A stretch of 26,158 nt of DNA from JBBRBB01 sp038206235 (GCA_038206235.1 JBBRBB010000042.1:1-26158); one strand, 5' to 3'; shown: positions 15,396 to 23,234, counted from the stretch's first letter. Translations and numbers: made by a program. The notes: generated by a model not told the origin, from the letters alone.

Positions 15396-16268
15396 ATGAC
15401 GATATACGAAGCATATCAATATTTACAAATTCAATTGCGAAATATTTATGATGAGCGTGAAGCAGCAAATATTTCTGATTTGATTCTAGAGCATATCACA
15501 AAAAAAAATAAAACAGAACGCAGGCTGAATAAATCCGCAACCCTTTCATCTGCACAGAAAAATCAACTGAAACAATATGCCACTGAATTATTGCAGCATA
15601 AGCCTGTGCAATATGTTTTACGGGAAGCGTGGTTTGCAGGAATGAAATTATATGTTGATGAAAATGTGCTGATACCACGACCGGAAACGGAAGAGCTGGT
15701 TGAATGGGTGGTTGAAGAAGTTGACAGTTGGCAGATGACAGTTGGCAGAAATTCTCAATTCTCAATTCTTGATGTTGGAACAGGCAGCGGTTGCATTGCA
15801 ATTGCTCTAAAAAAAAGATTACCGAATATAGAAATTCATGCGTTAGATATTTCAGAAAAAGCATTGGAGATTGCGAAACGAAATGCCGCCACACAAAACA
15901 CTTTCATACATTTTTTTCATTGCGATATTTTGAATGAAGAAGATGGGAAATTAGTCCCGCAGATTGATATTATTGCAAGCAATCCCCCATACATAAAGCA
16001 AAGTGAAGCATTAACCATGCAACAAAATGTGATTGCATGGGAGCCTCATACGGCTTTGTTTGTAAGAGATGAGGATTCACTTTTGTTCTATAAAAAAATA
16101 ATCGCTTTTTCAAAACATAATTTAAAGCCCGAGGGAAAAATATTTTTTGAGATAAACGAATCTTGCAGCGAAGAGATTAATGAACTTTTGAAAAATGAGG
16201 GTTATAAAAATATTGAATTAAGAAAAGATATGCAGGGGAAATCAAGAATGATTAAAGCTTTTCATTAG
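15396..16268 (+). CDS. prmC: Peptide chain release factor N5-glutamine methyltransferase PrmC (HemK)
   Basis: 290 residues. It methylates the GGQ glutamine of release factors RF1 and RF2 using S-adenosylmethionine in the cytoplasm. The N-terminal helical domain (about 1-85) includes 'HKPVQYVLREAWFAGMKLYV'. The conserved 'LIPRPETEELVEWV' is at 92-105, the SAM-binding loop 'LDVGTGSG' at 125-132, and the catalytic 'NPPY' at 196-199. Between the last two helices before the SAM loop, residues 110-123 (DSWQMTVGRNSQFS) are encoded by 7-base tandem repeats; PrmC proteins usually have a shorter, variable segment here. It diverges from ribD and converges on murB. Confidence 0.94.
   Translation: MTIYEAYQYLQIQLRNIYDEREAANISDLILEHITKKNKTERRLNKSATLSSAQKNQLKQYATELLQHKPVQYVLREAWFAGMKLYVDENVLIPRPETEELVEWVVEEVDSWQMTVGRNSQFSILDVGTGSGCIAIALKKRLPNIEIHALDISEKALEIAKRNAATQNTFIHFFHCDILNEEDGKLVPQIDIIASNPPYIKQSEALTMQQNVIAWEPHTALFVRDEDSLLFYKKIIAFSKHNLKPEGKIFFEINESCSEEINELLKNEGYKNIELRKDMQGKSRMIKAFH
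15723..15772 (+). repeat. Two sets of 7-base tandem repeats inside prmC
   Basis: First set: GACAGTT, GGCAGAT, GACAGTT, GGCAGAA (15723-15750), a perfect 13-base direct repeat at period 14. Second set: TTCTCAA, TTCTCAA, TTCTTGA (15752-15772). Together they encode the segment just before the SAM-binding loop. Both sets share the 7-base period seen in the E1 gene and murB. Confidence 0.8.
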
Positions 16269-16276
16269 ATTTAATA

Positions 16277-16441
16277 AGCTTCGTAGAAGCGCCACGTTAG
16301 TAAATCGAGGGTTTGCGAATTGAATCAAGCCTCGTAGAGGCGACACAAAAAAATGCATTTAATTATAATGTATCGCTCCTACGGAGCTTATTAAAATGTA
16401 TGAAACAACCATCCACTACTAACGTTTTGCCCCTATGGGGC
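16277..16441. repeat. Cluster of four short hairpins with GTA/TAC-type loops in the prmC-murB spacer
   Basis: Four stems: GCTTC/GAAGC (16278-16290) and GCCTC/GAGGC (16329-16341), each around GTA; GCTCC/GGAGC (16375-16387) around TAC; GCCCC/GGGGC (16429-16441) around TAT. The first two are in one orientation and the last two in the other. ACGTTAGTA (16294-16302) reappears inverted as TACTAACGT (16417-16425), so the cluster forms a larger nested inverted repeat. The form resembles REP/BIME repeats. Confidence 0.8.
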
Positions 16442-16484
16442 TCTAAAATTATCTTAACGCTAATGTGATAGTTATCGGCAGAGA

Positions 16485-16560
16485 AGAAACATAGGAAAAG
16501 ATTCGAAAGCCTATGTGTAAAATATATATCCGCCTGAGCGGAAAGAATTCCTATGTTTCT
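16485..16560. repeat. 13-bp perfect inverted repeat near the murB 3' end
   Basis: AGAAACATAGGAA (16485-16497) and TTCCTATGTTTCT (16548-16560) are exact inverse complements about 50 bases apart. Between them is a small CCGC/GCGG hairpin (16530-16541). It lies between two convergent genes, 18 bases beyond the murB stop, and could act as a bidirectional 3' structure or be another mobile palindromic unit. No T run follows, so a classical terminator is not supported. Confidence 0.7.
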
Positions 16561-16578
16561 ATCGTGGTAAACAAGCTT

Positions 16579-17607
16579 TCAAATTATATTCACTTCTCTT
16601 TCCAACTGTATATTAAATTTATCTTTAACGCTGCTGAGAATTTTTTCTGACAGCTCATATATCTCCTCTCCTTTTGCATTGCCATAATTAACTAAAACAA
16701 GCGCCTGCTTTGCATGGCAGCCTGCATCGCCAGTGCGAAACCCTTTCCAACCGCATTGTTCAATTAACCAGCCTGCCGCAACTTTTATGTGATTTTCATC
16801 AAGCACATATCCTGGCATGGTGCGAAATATTTTTTTTACTTCATCAAACTGCTTTTTTGAAATTGTTGGATTTTTGAAAAAGCTGCCTGCATTGCCAATC
16901 TCTTTTGGGTCGGGTAATTTGCTGCTGCGAATATTAATTACGGCTTGTGATATGACTTGTATTGATAATTCTTTTACACCCATCTTCTCCAACTCATCTT
17001 TAATAGCACCGTAAGAAGTATTATAAACAGGATGTTTTCTTAAACGATAAGTAACATTCAGTATTACAAACTTGTCTTTATACCTTCTCTTGAAAATACT
17101 TTCACGATAACCAAATTCACAATCACTCAACGAAAATTTTACAACAGCATTTTCTTGTATGTTGTATGCTTCTAATTCTTCAAAGACATCTTTTACCTCC
17201 ACTCCATAAGCGCCGATATTTTGCATGGGTGTAGCGCCAACATTGCCCGGTATCAGGCTTAAATTTTCAATGCCCGCAAAATTCTTTTCGATGCAATACA
17301 ATACAAACTGGTGCCAGTTTTCACCGGCTGCTGCTTTTACATAATAATAAGCTTCATCTTCTCTTACTACTTCAATTCCTTTTAAATCATTTTTCAAAAC
17401 AAGCCCATCAAAGTTTTTTGTAAAAAGGATGTTGCTGCCGGCGCTGAGGATAAACCGTTTCTCGTTTCTCGTTTCTCGTTTCTCGTTTTCGAAGGCAAGA
17501 AGCTGCTGCAACTCATTAAGTGAACTGAAAGATGAAAAATATTTTGCCTTTGCATTAATAGCAAAAGTATTGTATGGTTTGAGTGATATGTTTTCTATGA
17601 TTTGCAT
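16579..17607 (-). CDS. murB: UDP-N-acetylenolpyruvoylglucosamine reductase MurB
   Basis: 342 residues. It reduces UDP-GlcNAc-enolpyruvate to UDP-MurNAc with NADPH and FAD, an early cytoplasmic step of peptidoglycan synthesis. The FAD-binding N-terminal part includes 'PYNTFAINAKAKYF' and 'FILSAGSNILF' (52-62; Ala-Gly replaces the usual Gly-Gly), then 'LSLIPGNVGATPMQNIGAYGVEV' near 116-138. The C-terminal part has 'GNAGSFFKNP' with the active-site Ser, and 'CGWKGFRTGDAGCHAKQALVLVN'. The final LEREVNII contains the likely catalytic Glu. Residues 41-51 (NEKRETRNEKR) come from a 7-base tandem repeat and are likely extra. It lies downstream of priA on the same strand, separated by a long hairpin. 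Confidence 0.94.
   Translation of the reverse strand: MQIIENISLKPYNTFAINAKAKYFSSFSSLNELQQLLAFENEKRETRNEKRFILSAGSNILFTKNFDGLVLKNDLKGIEVVREDEAYYYVKAAAGENWHQFVLYCIEKNFAGIENLSLIPGNVGATPMQNIGAYGVEVKDVFEELEAYNIQENAVVKFSLSDCEFGYRESIFKRRYKDKFVILNVTYRLRKHPVYNTSYGAIKDELEKMGVKELSIQVISQAVINIRSSKLPDPKEIGNAGSFFKNPTISKKQFDEVKKIFRTMPGYVLDENHIKVAAGWLIEQCGWKGFRTGDAGCHAKQALVLVNYGNAKGEEIYELSEKILSSVKDKFNIQLEREVNII
17456..17490. repeat. 7-base tandem repeat CGTTTCT inside murB
   Basis: Four perfect CGTTTCT units (17456-17483) are followed by one degenerate unit (CGTTTTC). On the coding strand they encode the alternating basic/acidic stretch ENEKRETRNEKR at about residues 40-51. Loss or gain of one unit would shift the murB reading frame. 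Confidence 0.9.
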
Positions 17608-17620
17608 AAAAAGTGTAGGG

Positions 17621-17655
17621 TAACGGTCTTACGGCTCTCAGCCGTCTGACCGTTA
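17621..17655. repeat. Long hairpin between priA and murB, covering the priA stop codon
   Basis: TAACGGTC (17621-17628) pairs with GACCGTTA (17648-17655), and ACGGCT (17631-17636) pairs with AGCCGT (17640-17645), with a TT/CT internal loop and CTC at the tip: 14 base pairs in 35 bases. The priA stop codon is part of the stem. No T run follows on either strand, so it looks like a palindromic repeat or RNA processing/stability element, not a terminator. Confidence 0.8.
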
Positions 17656-20088
17656 AACGGGGTCAACATCAACTATAACATCAACTGCCCTGTATGTTTT
17701 ATTAAACTGAATAATTGCGATTTGCTGCTCTATCTCTTTTTTGCACTGTTTTATTGTGCCTGCATCTTTTGGCAATTTAATCAGCACATCCCACAAATAT
17801 TTATTACGCACACGATGCACTACGGGCTGCGCCGGGCCTGTAATATATTTCTGAAAATTTTTTCTTAATCCCTGCGCAATAATATTCGCAGCTTCCTCTG
17901 CAATACGATTTTCTTTATGCCTGAATGTAATTTGAATAAGGCGTGAATAAGGAGGATAGAAAAAATTTCTCCTGTTATGAATTTCAAAATCGTACAACTG
18001 CTTGTAATCATGCGATTGAACAAATTGTAAAACAGGATGCTGCGTATTGCTGACCTGTATTAATACCCTGCCGCGAATATTTTTTCTTCCTGCTCTTCCG
18101 CTCACTTGCTCCATTAATTGAAACGCTCTTTCATTCACACGAAAATCGGCGAAGTATAAAATGCTGTCTGCATCAATAATTCCAACCAGACTTACATGCT
18201 CAAAGTCGAGACCTTTTACTACCATTTGCGTACCCACTAAAATATCTATTTTTTGCTGCTCGAATAATTTAATGAGATTATCATGGGCATATTTTCCTTT
18301 AATAGTATCATAATCCATTCTCCCGGTTTTTGCATGGGTGAATGTTTCCGCAATTACTTCTTCAATTTTTTCGGTGCCGAAATTCCGTTGCTTAAAATCA
18401 TGACTTCCGCACTGAGGACAATTATATAATACCACATACTCGGCGCCGCAGTAATGGCAAATCATTTTATTTTTTGCCTTGTGATAGGTAAGCGTAACAT
18501 CGCAGTTGCGGCATTGCGGAATCCATCCGCAAACATTGCAGATAAGATAAGGAGAATAACCTCTCCGGTTTTTAAAAAGTATTACCTGCCTTTTTTCTTT
18601 CAGCGCTTCTTCTACTGCGCTGTTCAACTGAGGAGAAATAATTATCTTTTCTTTCGATGCCACTTTTTTTAAGTCAATAATTTCAATCTGCGGAAAATCA
18701 GCATTGCCAAAGCGTTCCGTTAATTGAACCAGCGCATACTTTTTTATTTTACAATTGTAATAACTTTCAACAGAAGGCGTAGCGCTGCCCAATAAGACTT
18801 TTGCGTTAAACAACGATGCATAATAAATAGCCGCATCTCTTGCATGGTAACGCGGTGCAGGCTCCTGTTGTTTATACGATGAATCATGCTCTTCATCGGC
18901 AATGATTAATCCCAATTCTTTAAAAGGAAGAAAGAGTGATGACCTTGCACCGAGTATAATTTTTATTTCACCGCTTTTCACACGATTCCAAATTTCAACA
19001 CGTTCGTTGGCATTGAATTTAGAATGATAAATAGCAATGTATCCGCCGAAATGTTTTTGCAGGCGGCGAATTATCTGCGCTGTTAAAGCAATTTCAGGCA
19101 GCAGATATAAAACCTGTTTTCCTTGCTTTATAGATTGCTCGATCAGCGTGATGTATATTTCTGTTTTGCCGCTTGCCGTAACGCCATGTAAAAGACAAAC
19201 CTGAAAATTTTCAAAAGCAAGGTTGATTTCATTTCTTGCTTTTTGCTGCGCTGCTGTTAATTCAAAATCTATCTGAATGTTTTTGGGAAGGGAATGAATA
19301 CGATTTACAGAGCGCTTTTCAGCTACAAGAATTTTCTTATCAAGCAATCCTTTTAGCTGCGCAGCAGATGCATTTGATTTCTTTAATAAATCCGGCTGAG
19401 TAACCTCTCCTTCCGTTTTCATTATGTGCAAATAAGAGAGCAATAACTCTGATTGCTTTGGCGCTTTGCTTTGTTTGTTTAGTAATTCAGCAAGCTTGTC
19501 TTCCTTAAAATAATCAGGATGCAGGTGAATATATATGTTTGTTTTGTGCTTATATTTTTCACGCAGCTCTTCCCACACATAACAAACCTGTTTATCAATC
19601 AGGCGCTGCACCACAGGATACACATGTGTTGCATCGAGAATCTGCTGTACCTCGGAAAGGTTTAATTGCTTTTTTAAATTGAGCGCTTCGGCAACGAGAA
19701 ATTCTTTATCATCGAGATTGTCGAAATCTTCATTATGCTCATCATTCCAAACCAAAATAGTTTCGCTGGAAAGCTTTAAGTTAGAAGGAACGGCAGCCAG
19801 CATCACTTCTCCTTCGCTGCACATATAATAATTTGCGAGCCACTGCCACAACGCAAGCTGTTGTGAATAGAGTACAGGTTCTGCGTCAAGAATATTCAGA
19901 ACCGGCTTAGGCTCAAATGCTGCAGGCTTTTCAGGAAGAATTTTTTTTACAATGCCTGCATATCTTTTTTTCTTTCCTAAGTTTACTTCAACGCGAATAC
20001 CCGGCTGCAAAGCAGACTGAAAATGCAAAGGAATACTCCATGTATAATTTTTTGGCAAGGCAAGCGGAATAATAATTTCTGCATACAT
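17653..20088 (-). CDS. priA: Primosomal replication restart helicase PriA
   Basis: 811 residues from ATG 20088, chosen because MYAEIIIPLALPKNYTWSIP matches the usual PriA start. An ATG at 20157 would add 23 residues of unrelated look. PriA recognises stalled replication forks and reloads the replisome. After the N-terminal DNA-binding domain, the helicase core has Walker A 'GVTASGKT' (302-309), the DEEH box (398-401) and 'LLGSATPSVES'. Eight cysteines that bind two zinc ions are at 517, 520, 526, 529, 544, 547, 557 and 560. Motif VI-like 'QVSGRAGR' follows in the C-terminal helicase lobe. The length is within the usual range for the family in this phylum. It is preceded by plsC and followed by murB on the same strand. 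Confidence 0.95.
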   Translation of the reverse strand: MYAEIIIPLALPKNYTWSIPLHFQSALQPGIRVEVNLGKKKRYAGIVKKILPEKPAAFEPKPVLNILDAEPVLYSQQLALWQWLANYYMCSEGEVMLAAVPSNLKLSSETILVWNDEHNEDFDNLDDKEFLVAEALNLKKQLNLSEVQQILDATHVYPVVQRLIDKQVCYVWEELREKYKHKTNIYIHLHPDYFKEDKLAELLNKQSKAPKQSELLLSYLHIMKTEGEVTQPDLLKKSNASAAQLKGLLDKKILVAEKRSVNRIHSLPKNIQIDFELTAAQQKARNEINLAFENFQVCLLHGVTASGKTEIYITLIEQSIKQGKQVLYLLPEIALTAQIIRRLQKHFGGYIAIYHSKFNANERVEIWNRVKSGEIKIILGARSSLFLPFKELGLIIADEEHDSSYKQQEPAPRYHARDAAIYYASLFNAKVLLGSATPSVESYYNCKIKKYALVQLTERFGNADFPQIEIIDLKKVASKEKIIISPQLNSAVEEALKEKRQVILFKNRRGYSPYLICNVCGWIPQCRNCDVTLTYHKAKNKMICHYCGAEYVVLYNCPQCGSHDFKQRNFGTEKIEEVIAETFTHAKTGRMDYDTIKGKYAHDNLIKLFEQQKIDILVGTQMVVKGLDFEHVSLVGIIDADSILYFADFRVNERAFQLMEQVSGRAGRKNIRGRVLIQVSNTQHPVLQFVQSHDYKQLYDFEIHNRRNFFYPPYSRLIQITFRHKENRIAEEAANIIAQGLRKNFQKYITGPAQPVVHRVRNKYLWDVLIKLPKDAGTIKQCKKEIEQQIAIIQFNKTYRAVDVIVDVDPV

Positions 20089-20188
20089 GTTTGCTGCTTC
20101 TTCAGCAGGAGCTTTCAGAGAATTTTGAAACTCGCCGGTATTGAATGTTTGCTGCATCTAACTACATGCAAATTTAACCTGTTACCAC

Positions 20189-20962
20189 CTAAGCTATGTT
20201 TTCATAATTTTTATAGCGTCTTAACCCCGCATCCATAACATCATATACTTTTTGCTTTAAAGCAGTTATATTACCGGAAGAAACATAAGCGTTAACCTTT
20301 ATTTCATCTAAAAAAACCACCCTGTTTTTGCCGGGAGAAAGTGAAAAAATGCTGCGCCAGTGCATGCGGTCAATGTTATCTAAAAATAAAACCGGTTTAA
20401 TTGGTGTTTTCGTTTCTATCGCAATGCGAAATGCGCCCTCGTAAAAATCTTTTAGCGGCTGCCCGGTTTCATTAAAGGTTCCTTCGGGAAAAATAAAAAC
20501 AGAAATGCCTTTTTTAATCGCCACTTTTAAGATTTTTACACTTTTTGCACGGTGAGCAGCATCGCTTCTGTCAACACAAATTACAGCCGCCCTGTAGATT
20601 AATCCAAACACAGGATAGTTTACCATTTCCTGCTTACCCAAAGCCCTTATGGGCTGGTGCATACAGCGTACGATAGCAGGAATATCTATATAGGAAGTGT
20701 GATTGGCAACAAAAACATATTGCTTGTTTTTATCATGAGGCGCTTCATAAATTTCTCTATGCCATATACCAATAAGCGAATACAAAATTGCGGCAACTAT
20801 GGTTCCGGCTTTGTAAATAAAATTACCTGCGGAAATTTTTCCAAAAGGAAGCACAAACAACACCAGCAAAAAAAATATTATTATTAATACGCAGAAAATT
20901 ATAAGTGCGTAGATGCAATAAATAATCTGAAAAAGCTTAACTACTTTTCTCATTATCATCAT
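20189..20962 (-). CDS. plsC: 1-acyl-sn-glycerol-3-phosphate acyltransferase (PlsC type)
   Basis: 257 residues. It transfers an acyl group to lysophosphatidic acid to make phosphatidic acid at the inner membrane. A strongly hydrophobic N-terminus (about 10-40) is the membrane anchor. The acyltransferase motif I is 'NHTSYID' with His88 and Asp93, motif III is 'FPEGT' at 158-162, and the 'EGAFRIAIETKTPIKPV' region is motif IV-like. The start MMIMRK has three possible ATG codons; 20962 is the longest. The gene precedes priA on the same strand. The family also contains acyltransferases with other acceptors, so the precise acceptor is inferred. Confidence 0.88.
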   Translation of the reverse strand: MMIMRKVVKLFQIIYCIYALIIFCVLIIIFFLLVLFVLPFGKISAGNFIYKAGTIVAAILYSLIGIWHREIYEAPHDKNKQYVFVANHTSYIDIPAIVRCMHQPIRALGKQEMVNYPVFGLIYRAAVICVDRSDAAHRAKSVKILKVAIKKGISVFIFPEGTFNETGQPLKDFYEGAFRIAIETKTPIKPVLFLDNIDRMHWRSIFSLSPGKNRVVFLDEIKVNAYVSSGNITALKQKVYDVMDAGLRRYKNYENIA

Positions 20963-21052
20963 GCAAATAAAAAGAAAAACCCGTACGAAAATTTGTTTTT
21001 TAAAATACCGCTTCCAGGTTCATAGCATGTTTCTTTGAGGCCGGTATTTCTT

Positions 21053-21115
21053 CTCGCCTGACCGCCAGCCCGTGCCGGTACGCCCGCCTGAACGGAACGG
21101 GCGGGGACGGGGATG
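21053..21115. repeat. G+C-rich palindromic element in the plsC-EEP spacer
   Basis: A stretch of roughly 60 bases, far richer in G+C than the flanks, contains CCCGCC (21083-21088) and GGCGGG (21100-21105) as inverted arms, and ends in GGGGACGGGGA. It resembles the CCTG/CAGG and CCCC/GGGG palindromes found inside aspS. A 69-codon ORF across it (21000-21209) looks accidental. Confidence 0.6.
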
Positions 21116-21213
21116 ACAGGATCTGTACGGTTTGGTTCAGTCGGACAGGCAAGAAAGATAATAGGTTTGAAGAAATTCTTTGGAGAAAACTGAAGCCGGT
21201 TTTATACATGGCT

Positions 21214-22170
21214 TTAAATTATGGAAAGATTAATCCATAGAGGACGATGATCTGAGATATAATATTTTACATAGCTTTTGAATTCTGCTGCTGTTTTCTT
21301 TTTATACAGGTCTGCAAAAATGATGTTATCGAAAGGAAATATTCCATGTGAAATGATGCGGCTTTTCATGCCGGGTAAAAAAGCAACCTGGTCATAAGCT
21401 GCATCATCACTAATATTGGAATATACTTTTGATGTATGTTCCGGCAATTGTAAGCCGCGGCTTAATAACGCTTTATACACAGGGTCTGTTTCATCTACTT
21501 TGGGCAGATTAAAATCACCCAGTGCAAGAATGTTTGTTGTATAAGAAAATTTGCTGGCACCGCGAAGATCTGCAGAACGACCAACAGCATAAGCTTCGAG
21601 GCAGCGGCGGTTGATAGAAGCTTTCGCAGTATCATCGCCATAATAGAGATGCACATTCATTAATATGAATAAAAAGTTTTTCGCTTTAAAGCTTACCATG
21701 TATGGGTTGCGGTCAAAGCCGTCGAATGCAGCAGCAACACCGGGCAATGTGATAAACCTAAAATCGGATGGTGGAATAGCAAGCTCTGCAACCTCTTCCA
21801 TAATTGCCATTCTGCAACTGTTATAAATAAAAGCCATGCGCTCATCGTTGCCGCCGGCATCAGAAAAAATGCATTGATATGGATGAGCTAAAAAGTTTTT
21901 GATGGCATACAAGTCTGCGAAGTTGTCTTTGGTTTCCTGTATGGCAATAACATCGAACCATGAAATTATTTCAGCAATGAGCTTTACATGTTTTTCTGTG
22001 CGGTCCTGTGCGCCAAGGTTTGCAATATTCCATGTAGCGATGCGAAGATTATCATTAGTGGCGGCGGGTATTTGCAATTCTTCTTTTGTATCGCGATAAT
22101 TGCGAAGAGCATCAAGCTCTGCTTGCAGATTTACTGTGTAGGGGAATGATGGGCGGGGGAAAGAGAGCAT
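21214..22170 (-). CDS. Endonuclease/exonuclease/phosphatase (DNase I-fold) family protein
   Basis: 318 residues from ATG 22170; an ATG at 22212 would add 14 residues encoded partly by a 7-base repeat. The DNase I-like metal-dependent hydrolase fold is shown in order by 'LRIATWNIANLG' (Asn ligand), 'VIAIQETKDN' (catalytic Glu), 'LALGDFNLP' (Asp and Asn) and 'YISDHRPLWINL' (Asp-His near the C-terminus). The insertion 'HLYYGDDTAKASINRRCLEAYAVGRSAD' fits the family. There is no signal peptide, so it is probably cytoplasmic unless exported another way. Substrate (DNA, RNA, lipid or nucleotide phosphate) cannot be told from sequence. It is the last gene of the minus-strand group that begins with the large membrane protein. 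Confidence 0.85.
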   Translation of the reverse strand: MLSFPRPSFPYTVNLQAELDALRNYRDTKEELQIPAATNDNLRIATWNIANLGAQDRTEKHVKLIAEIISWFDVIAIQETKDNFADLYAIKNFLAHPYQCIFSDAGGNDERMAFIYNSCRMAIMEEVAELAIPPSDFRFITLPGVAAAFDGFDRNPYMVSFKAKNFLFILMNVHLYYGDDTAKASINRRCLEAYAVGRSADLRGASKFSYTTNILALGDFNLPKVDETDPVYKALLSRGLQLPEHTSKVYSNISDDAAYDQVAFLPGMKSRIISHGIFPFDNIIFADLYKKKTAAEFKSYVKYYISDHRPLWINLSII

Positions 22171-22174
22171 GGCA

Positions 22175-22195
22175 ATTGAAGATTGAATATTGAAT
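22175..22195. repeat. Three 7-base repeats just upstream of the EEP start
   Basis: ATTGAAG, ATTGAAT, ATTGAAT (22175-22195) sit 4 bases before the preferred start at 22170. They lie either in the leader or, if translation begins at 22212, in the coding sequence. The period is the same as in murB, prmC and the E1 gene. Confidence 0.75.
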
Positions 22196-22254
22196 ACTTC
22201 AGCAAGAGGCAAGATACCAATTCTATCCTAATTCTTTTCGATTTCAAATCTCTA

Positions 22255-22578
22255 CTATAGAATACCCAAAGCTGTTTTCACTGCATTTGAGAGTATGCTT
22301 ATTGCTGCGTTAGCGGCATTTTGTGCAGTTACTTTTGTTATTACAGCCACTGCATGCAGTTCTGAGGTAAGGATTTTTTTTTCATCTTCTAATCTTGCCT
22401 GGAAAAATTCTTCGCTCAACTGGTTATCTAAACGCAGGCTGGTTAATAATTCGAGCCGTGCCTTACGGCTTTGAAGAAAATTATTTGTTGTTTTTTTTAT
22501 AAGGCTCCAGTTATCGCTCACTTCATTTTTAATGGCTCCACTCATTTGAGCCAGCACTTCATTAATATCAAAAGTCAT
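22255..22578 (-). CDS. Small conserved-looking helical protein of unknown function
   Basis: 107 residues, not recognised. It begins MTFDINEVLAQMSGAIKNEV and has no signal peptide. The middle (about 30-75) is charged and predicted helical ('KKTTNNFLQSRKARLELLTSLRLDNQLSEEFFQARLEDEKKILTSE'). The last 30 residues are Ala- and Val-rich and weakly hydrophobic (ITKVTAQNAANAAISILSNA), perhaps an amphipathic or membrane-associated helix. It lies 21 bases after the lipoprotein gene and 84 bases before the preferred EEP start, so it is probably co-transcribed with them. Confidence 0.65.
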   Translation of the reverse strand: MTFDINEVLAQMSGAIKNEVSDNWSLIKKTTNNFLQSRKARLELLTSLRLDNQLSEEFFQARLEDEKKILTSELHAVAVITKVTAQNAANAAISILSNAVKTALGIL

Positions 22579-22599
22579 GATGATATTTTTTATTTATGT

Positions 22600-23061
22600 T
22601 TAATATTTCAGCTTACTCAACGCCATTTCTTCTATTAATACCGGCTTCCATAAAGCTTTCAATTGTTCATTATAAATAAGCAGCTCTGCATTGGAAAGCG
22701 TATTTCTTTTTTTATGGTCTTCTTTCGCCTGTACAAAATATTCTTTTAATGCTTTAGCCGAGGCAATAAAGTCATCTGCCTTGGGTCTTACTTCGTTTTT
22801 GAGCAAAATAGAATTTATTTCGGTTTCAATCTCACGGTATTTATCTGCATAAACAGAATATGTTTTTTTATCATCGGGCGCATCCATTATTTCGAGATAA
22901 AGCATGTCAGTCATTTTCGATGTGCTTGTGATTTGTGCTTCGAGTTCAGCGCTGTAGGTGGGGAGAAGTGAAACGGTGCATGCCGTATAACTGATAAATA
23001 AAAAGCAACAGACAGAATAAATGAAGAGGCGTAATGAGGATTTTTTTGACGCGATAAACAT
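22600..23061 (-). CDS. Putative small lipoprotein, helical, unknown function
   Basis: 153 residues. A basic N-terminus and a hydrophobic stretch (about 10-27) end at YTAC, with Cys28 a likely lipidation site, though the lipobox is imperfect (Tyr at -3). The mature part is a charged, mainly helical sequence containing 'YSVYADKYREIETEINSILLKNEVRPKADDFIASAKALKEYFVQAKEDHKKRNTLS'. It should sit in the envelope facing the periplasm or surface. No domain is recognised. It follows the GH19 gene after a 173-base gap, so it may have its own promoter (TATCTTTA-like at about 23085). A partner role for the GH19 enzyme or the membrane protein is possible but unsupported. Confidence 0.65.
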   Translation of the reverse strand: MFIASKKSSLRLFIYSVCCFLFISYTACTVSLLPTYSAELEAQITSTSKMTDMLYLEIMDAPDDKKTYSVYADKYREIETEINSILLKNEVRPKADDFIASAKALKEYFVQAKEDHKKRNTLSNAELLIYNEQLKALWKPVLIEEMALSKLKY

Positions 23062-23234
23062 GAGCTAAATTTTAAATTCCTAAAGATAAAACTTTATCGG
23101 CTGCAACAGAGAGGGATTAGTTTTGTTATTAGCGTTTTCATAAACATTTTTTTAAATGCTCAATCTTCTCTCTTTTTGGCTTGCGGGTGCTTACTATTTT
23201 TTAAGTATGTTCAGCAGTTTACTCCCCTACCATT

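Noticed and set aside
16277..16560. Rho-independent terminators for prmC and murB
   Set aside because: Hairpins are present but none is followed by a T run on the relevant strand, so they are listed as repeats.
21000..21209. 69-codon ORF on the minus strand between plsC and the EEP gene
   Set aside because: It runs through the G+C-rich palindromic element, has low-complexity composition (SSPSPPVP), no recognisable domain and no start context. Likely accidental.
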